Assembly (NCBI GenBank): GCA_903929325.1
Contig: CAIYUD010000050.1
Span: 1-10,373 of the forward strand
Direction of reading: 5' to 3'
From: an uncultured Opitutia bacterium
GTDB taxonomy: Bacteria > Verrucomicrobiota > Verrucomicrobiia > Opitutales > UBA953
DNA: 10,373 bases
This document shows, in pieces, positions 7,983-10,373 of the stretch. Positions within the stretch are counted from its first letter, which is position 1. Every line of letters begins with the position of its first letter. A program made the translations under genes and the position numbers. The notes beneath the pieces were generated by a model. That model had not been told where the DNA came from, did no database searches, and was given only the letters and a program-made list of their open reading frames with translations.

Positions 7983-9365
7983 GTGGAAAACCCCCATCAG
8001 GATGACCAGGCAAGAGCCCCTGATGGTGTCGAAGTGACCGCTGAATCTTTAGCGTCCCAACAAGATGAGCTTTTACTACGTCGGCAGCCCTTCTGGAAGA
8101 AAATCGGGGGTGACGGCCTGGTGGTATCGATCGTTATCCACGTCGTCTTGCTCATTCTCTTTGGCCTGTGGGTTGTCTCAAGTTGGACAGATACCGCCAA
8201 GACAGATCCCGATACCTTTGCCACCGGAGCGGGTGGAGGTGCTGCGGGTGAACGTGCAAAAATCTTTGAGCATAAACTTCAACCTAAGAACGCTAAAAAT
8301 TTAGCCAAAACTTCGGCACGTATCACATCGAAGTCGAGCAGCTCCACACTCGCCCTCCCGGACATTCCCACAACTTCATCGCCATCATTACTTAGCGGTA
8401 TGACCGGTGGCGGATCTTCAAAAGGTTTTGGCGGCGGATCCGGTGGCGGGATTGGTTCGGGCAAAGGCGCTGGCGTGGGTAACGGGAAAAATTTTGTCGG
8501 CCTCTTTGGTGCAAAATTCGGGACTAATGGTTTGGTCGGAACTTTTTATGATTTAAAACAAGACAAAGATCGCAGTCCCACAAAAATGATGGGGCCGGCC
8601 CCCGAACAATTTAGTTCTCAAAATGCGGGCGCTGTTGCCGAGTTTGTAAAACAAGTACACGCGTTCGTGGATAGTCGCTGGAGTGAACAAAAGCTTCGCG
8701 CCTACTACCAAGCACCCGATAAACTTATTGGCACGCAATTCTTCATCCCAAGCCGCTTGGCGAATGCAGCACCCGCTGCTTACGGGGTTGCCGATAAAGT
8801 CCGCCCCTCTCGCTGGATTGCCCACTACAAGGGCCGCGTGAAAGCTCCGGTTACCGGAAAATTCCGTTTTGTTGGATTTTGCGATGATTTGATGGTTATA
8901 CGCTGGGACAACAAAGTCGCCCTCGATGCAGGCTATGACGCACCATCCATCGATGCCGTAACTGTCATTCACGAAGCGGATCCTGAACGTGTTTACGATG
9001 ATTTTAGCGGCAAGCCGCGCATCCCTCATATCGCTTATTTAAAGGGCCTACCCAATGCGCCAGGCATTCGCTTCCGAGCGGGTCCATGGATTGATGTCGT
9101 TGCCGGCACGAGTTACGGCATGGAAGTTCTTGTGGGAGAAACCCCAGGCGGCGTATTCTGCTGCTACCTTGGCATTGAAGTTTCCACAGGCAAGAAAGTG
9201 GCGAACGTTTATCAAGGAGAAGAAAAAGTACGTTTGTTCAAAATAGGTAGAGAAGACGTGCCAGACGAAATTAAGGATGGTGCTGGCACCGGATGGGAAA
9301 TGAACCCGGGTGACTGGACGTTTGAGCCTGCAAATTCCTCGGGGCCCAGCGGGTCGTCGCGTTAA
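7983..9365 (+). CDS. Paralog 2: TonB/TolA-like membrane anchor with Gly-rich linker and PA14-like domain
   Basis: This 460-residue second family member starts at GTG. The variable tail (1-32) is again exactly 32 residues, with Gln27-Asp28 shared by all three copies. The module at 33-173 has a membrane helix with Ser49-x3-His53, then ALPDIP (124-129) and a Gly-rich linker. After it comes GTFYDLKQDKDRSPTK (186-201), shared with paralog 3. FFIPSR follows at 253-258, then the PA14-like core SRWIAHYKG (276-284) with Asp301-Asp302 and RWDNKVALDAGY (307-318). A segment at about 319-366 separates the core from a last strand pair (369-399). Helix and linker suggest an inner-membrane anchor with the C-terminal domain in the periplasm. 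The gene is divergent from coaC and lies 56 bases ahead of paralog 3. Length and full frame argue against a pseudogene. Function is unknown. Confidence 0.9.
   Translation: MENPHQDDQARAPDGVEVTAESLASQQDELLLRRQPFWKKIGGDGLVVSIVIHVVLLILFGLWVVSSWTDTAKTDPDTFATGAGGGAAGERAKIFEHKLQPKNAKNLAKTSARITSKSSSSTLALPDIPTTSSPSLLSGMTGGGSSKGFGGGSGGGIGSGKGAGVGNGKNFVGLFGAKFGTNGLVGTFYDLKQDKDRSPTKMMGPAPEQFSSQNAGAVAEFVKQVHAFVDSRWSEQKLRAYYQAPDKLIGTQFFIPSRLANAAPAAYGVADKVRPSRWIAHYKGRVKAPVTGKFRFVGFCDDLMVIRWDNKVALDAGYDAPSIDAVTVIHEADPERVYDDFSGKPRIPHIAYLKGLPNAPGIRFRAGPWIDVVAGTSYGMEVLVGETPGGVFCCYLGIEVSTGKKVANVYQGEEKVRLFKIGREDVPDEIKDGAGTGWEMNPGDWTFEPANSSGPSGSSR
8079..8501 (+). repeat. Conserved 141-codon module, copy 2
   Basis: Codons 33-173 of paralog 2. 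By hand count the protein matches copy 3 at 137 of 141 positions. The longest exact DNA match I noticed is 32 bases, 8118-8149 against 9557-9588, inside the membrane helix; elsewhere synonymous changes interrupt the match. Confidence 0.9.
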
Positions 9366-9421
9366 AGCTACCCGGATGACTTTGGCTGGTAGGCACTTGT
9401 CTTATTTGCTATGCTTAATGG

Positions 9422-10373
9422 GTGGAAAAGCCCCCTCAAGACGAGCCTCAGGACGCACCATTGCCTGAAGATGCTGGCGTTGATTACTCAACGGCTGAGC
9501 AAGATTCACTGCTTGTGCGTCGTCAGCCCTTCTGGAAGAAAATCGGGGGCGACGGACTGGTGGTATCGATCGTTATCCACGTCGTCTTACTCATTCTCTT
9601 TGGTGCCTGGGTAGTGTCGAGTTGGACAGATACCGCCAAGACAGACCCTGATACTTTTGCCACAGGTGCGGGCGGTGGGGCTGCGGGCGAGCGCGCAAAA
9701 ATCTTTGAACACAAGCTGCAGCCGAAGAATGCCAAGAATTTAGCCAAAACTTCTGCGCGCATTACTTCGAAGTCGAGCAGCGCCACACTTGCCCTTCCAG
9801 ACATTCCCACAACCTCGTCGGCCTCACTCATCAGTGGCATGACCGGTGGCGGATCTTCAAAAGGTTTTGGTGGCGGATCTGGTGGCGGCATTGGCTCCGG
9901 TAAAGGCGCAGGCGTGGGTAATGGAAAAAATTTCGTCGGTCTCTTCGGTGCCAAATTTGGTATCAGTGGTCTCACCGGAACTTTCTACGATATCAAACAG
10001 GACAAAGATAAAAGTCCGACGAAAGCTGCGCCCTACCCCGCTGGCGTGGGTCCTTACCGTGAAGCGGTGCGCGAGTTCCTTAACGCCAACTGGAATCCAA
10101 TTAAGTTACGCCGTTATTACGTTGCGCCGGAAAATCTTATTCTCAGCCAGCTGTTTATCCCGAGCCGAGGTGCGGGTGAGGCTCCAAAGGCTTTTAACGT
10201 AGAAAAAGACTGTCAGCCCTCCCGCTGGGTCGTGCACTACAAGGGCAACGTCAAGGTTCCCCAAGACGTGCCATTCCGCTTCGTTGGATCGGGAGATGAC
10301 TGGCTGATTGTACGCTGGGACGGGAAGATTGCTCTCGATGCAGGCTACGAGTTTTTTGAGGCTGGTGGCGGCG
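9422..10373 (+). CDS. Paralog 3 (partial): TonB/TolA-like membrane anchor with Gly-rich linker and PA14-like domain
   Basis: The frame is open from GTG at 9422 to the right edge, so the C-terminus is missing; 317 residues are visible. It has a 32-residue acidic tail beginning MEKPPQDEPQD, similar to the MENPHQDD of paralog 2. The common module (33-173) with Ser49-x3-His53 follows, then GTFYDIKQDKDKSPTK (186-201) and LFIPSR (244-249). The PA14-like core is SRWVVHYKG (267-275) with Gly-Asp-Asp (291-293) and RWDGKIALDAGY (298-309). It is closer to paralog 2 than to paralog 1 over the whole visible length. The 56-base gap after paralog 2 has no convincing terminator, so the two may be cotranscribed. 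As with the other copies, no Shine-Dalgarno precedes the GTG. Confidence 0.9.
   Translation, partial: MEKPPQDEPQDAPLPEDAGVDYSTAEQDSLLVRRQPFWKKIGGDGLVVSIVIHVVLLILFGAWVVSSWTDTAKTDPDTFATGAGGGAAGERAKIFEHKLQPKNAKNLAKTSARITSKSSSATLALPDIPTTSSASLISGMTGGGSSKGFGGGSGGGIGSGKGAGVGNGKNFVGLFGAKFGISGLTGTFYDIKQDKDKSPTKAAPYPAGVGPYREAVREFLNANWNPIKLRRYYVAPENLILSQLFIPSRGAGEAPKAFNVEKDCQPSRWVVHYKGNVKVPQDVPFRFVGSGDDWLIVRWDGKIALDAGYEFFEAGGG
9518..9940 (+). repeat. Conserved 141-codon module, copy 3
   Basis: Codons 33-173 of paralog 3. It is the same length as the other two copies and is followed by the C-terminal segment specific to this paralog. Confidence 0.9.

Noticed and set aside
9391..9410. Sigma-54-like promoter before paralog 3 (GGCAC ... 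TTGCT)
   Set aside because: The GG and GC elements are separated by 14 bases rather than the 10 that sigma-54 requires, and the other paralogs have no equivalent.
9523..9975. Long Pro-rich open frame on the minus strand, with counterparts at 5090-5494 and 8279-8464
   Set aside because: It is the antisense shadow of the Gly-rich module (Gly codons read as Pro on the other strand) and recurs simply because the module recurs. There is no start context or independent conservation.
5013..10373. True TonB or TolA proteins
   Set aside because: Only the anchor resembles them. The visible C-terminal halves lack the TonB C-terminal fold signature and the long Lys/Ala helical region of TolA.
1..10373. 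Mobile elements, CRISPR arrays, tRNA or rRNA genes
   Set aside because: I found no transposase, no short regular repeat-spacer pattern and no cloverleaf or rRNA signature. The only repeats are the coding modules of the paralogs.

Overview
The window carries housekeeping genes of a Gram-negative bacterium plus a family of paralogous membrane-anchored proteins. KdsA (Kdo synthesis) implies lipopolysaccharide and an outer membrane, and a MenE-like ligase suggests menaquinone. Moderately high GC, ATGA-coupled gene pairs and large membrane-anchored proteins with PA14-like domains would fit the Verrucomicrobia/Opitutae (PVC) group. That assignment is an inference, because no rRNA or other phylogenetic marker gene is present.

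Layout. 1-26: possible last codons of an upstream gene. 23-1228 (+): short MenE-like acyl-CoA ligase. 1225-4914 (-): a tight gene cluster in the order small membrane protein > gmk > polX > kdsA. Its first two junctions are 4-base ATGA overlaps and the third is a 38-base gap; kdsA meets menE tail to tail, sharing TTAA. 5013-6341 (+): paralog 1 of the anchored family. 6327-7888 (-): coaC > queG, separated by 2 bases, with queG convergent on paralog 1. 7983-9365 (+): paralog 2. 9422-10373 (+): paralog 3, running off the right edge. No gap between genes exceeds about 100 bases.

The most interesting content is the three-member family. Each protein starts at a GTG without a visible Shine-Dalgarno and has a 32-residue variable tail. 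Next comes a nearly invariant 141-residue module (residues 33-173) holding one membrane helix, a polar stretch and a Gly-rich linker. The C-terminal half is divergent and contains a PA14-like core with a conserved Asp-Asp pair. The helix has Ser-x3-His in the position and spacing of the TonB/TolA transmembrane motif that couples to ExbB/ExbD or TolQ/TolR. The module is conserved at protein level despite many synonymous differences, so purifying selection rather than recent copying explains its identity. My working hypothesis is a set of TonB/TolA-like inner-membrane proteins carrying interchangeable PA14-like (possibly carbohydrate-binding) periplasmic heads. No ExbB/ExbD, TonB-dependent receptor or secretion gene lies in the window, so this remains a hypothesis.
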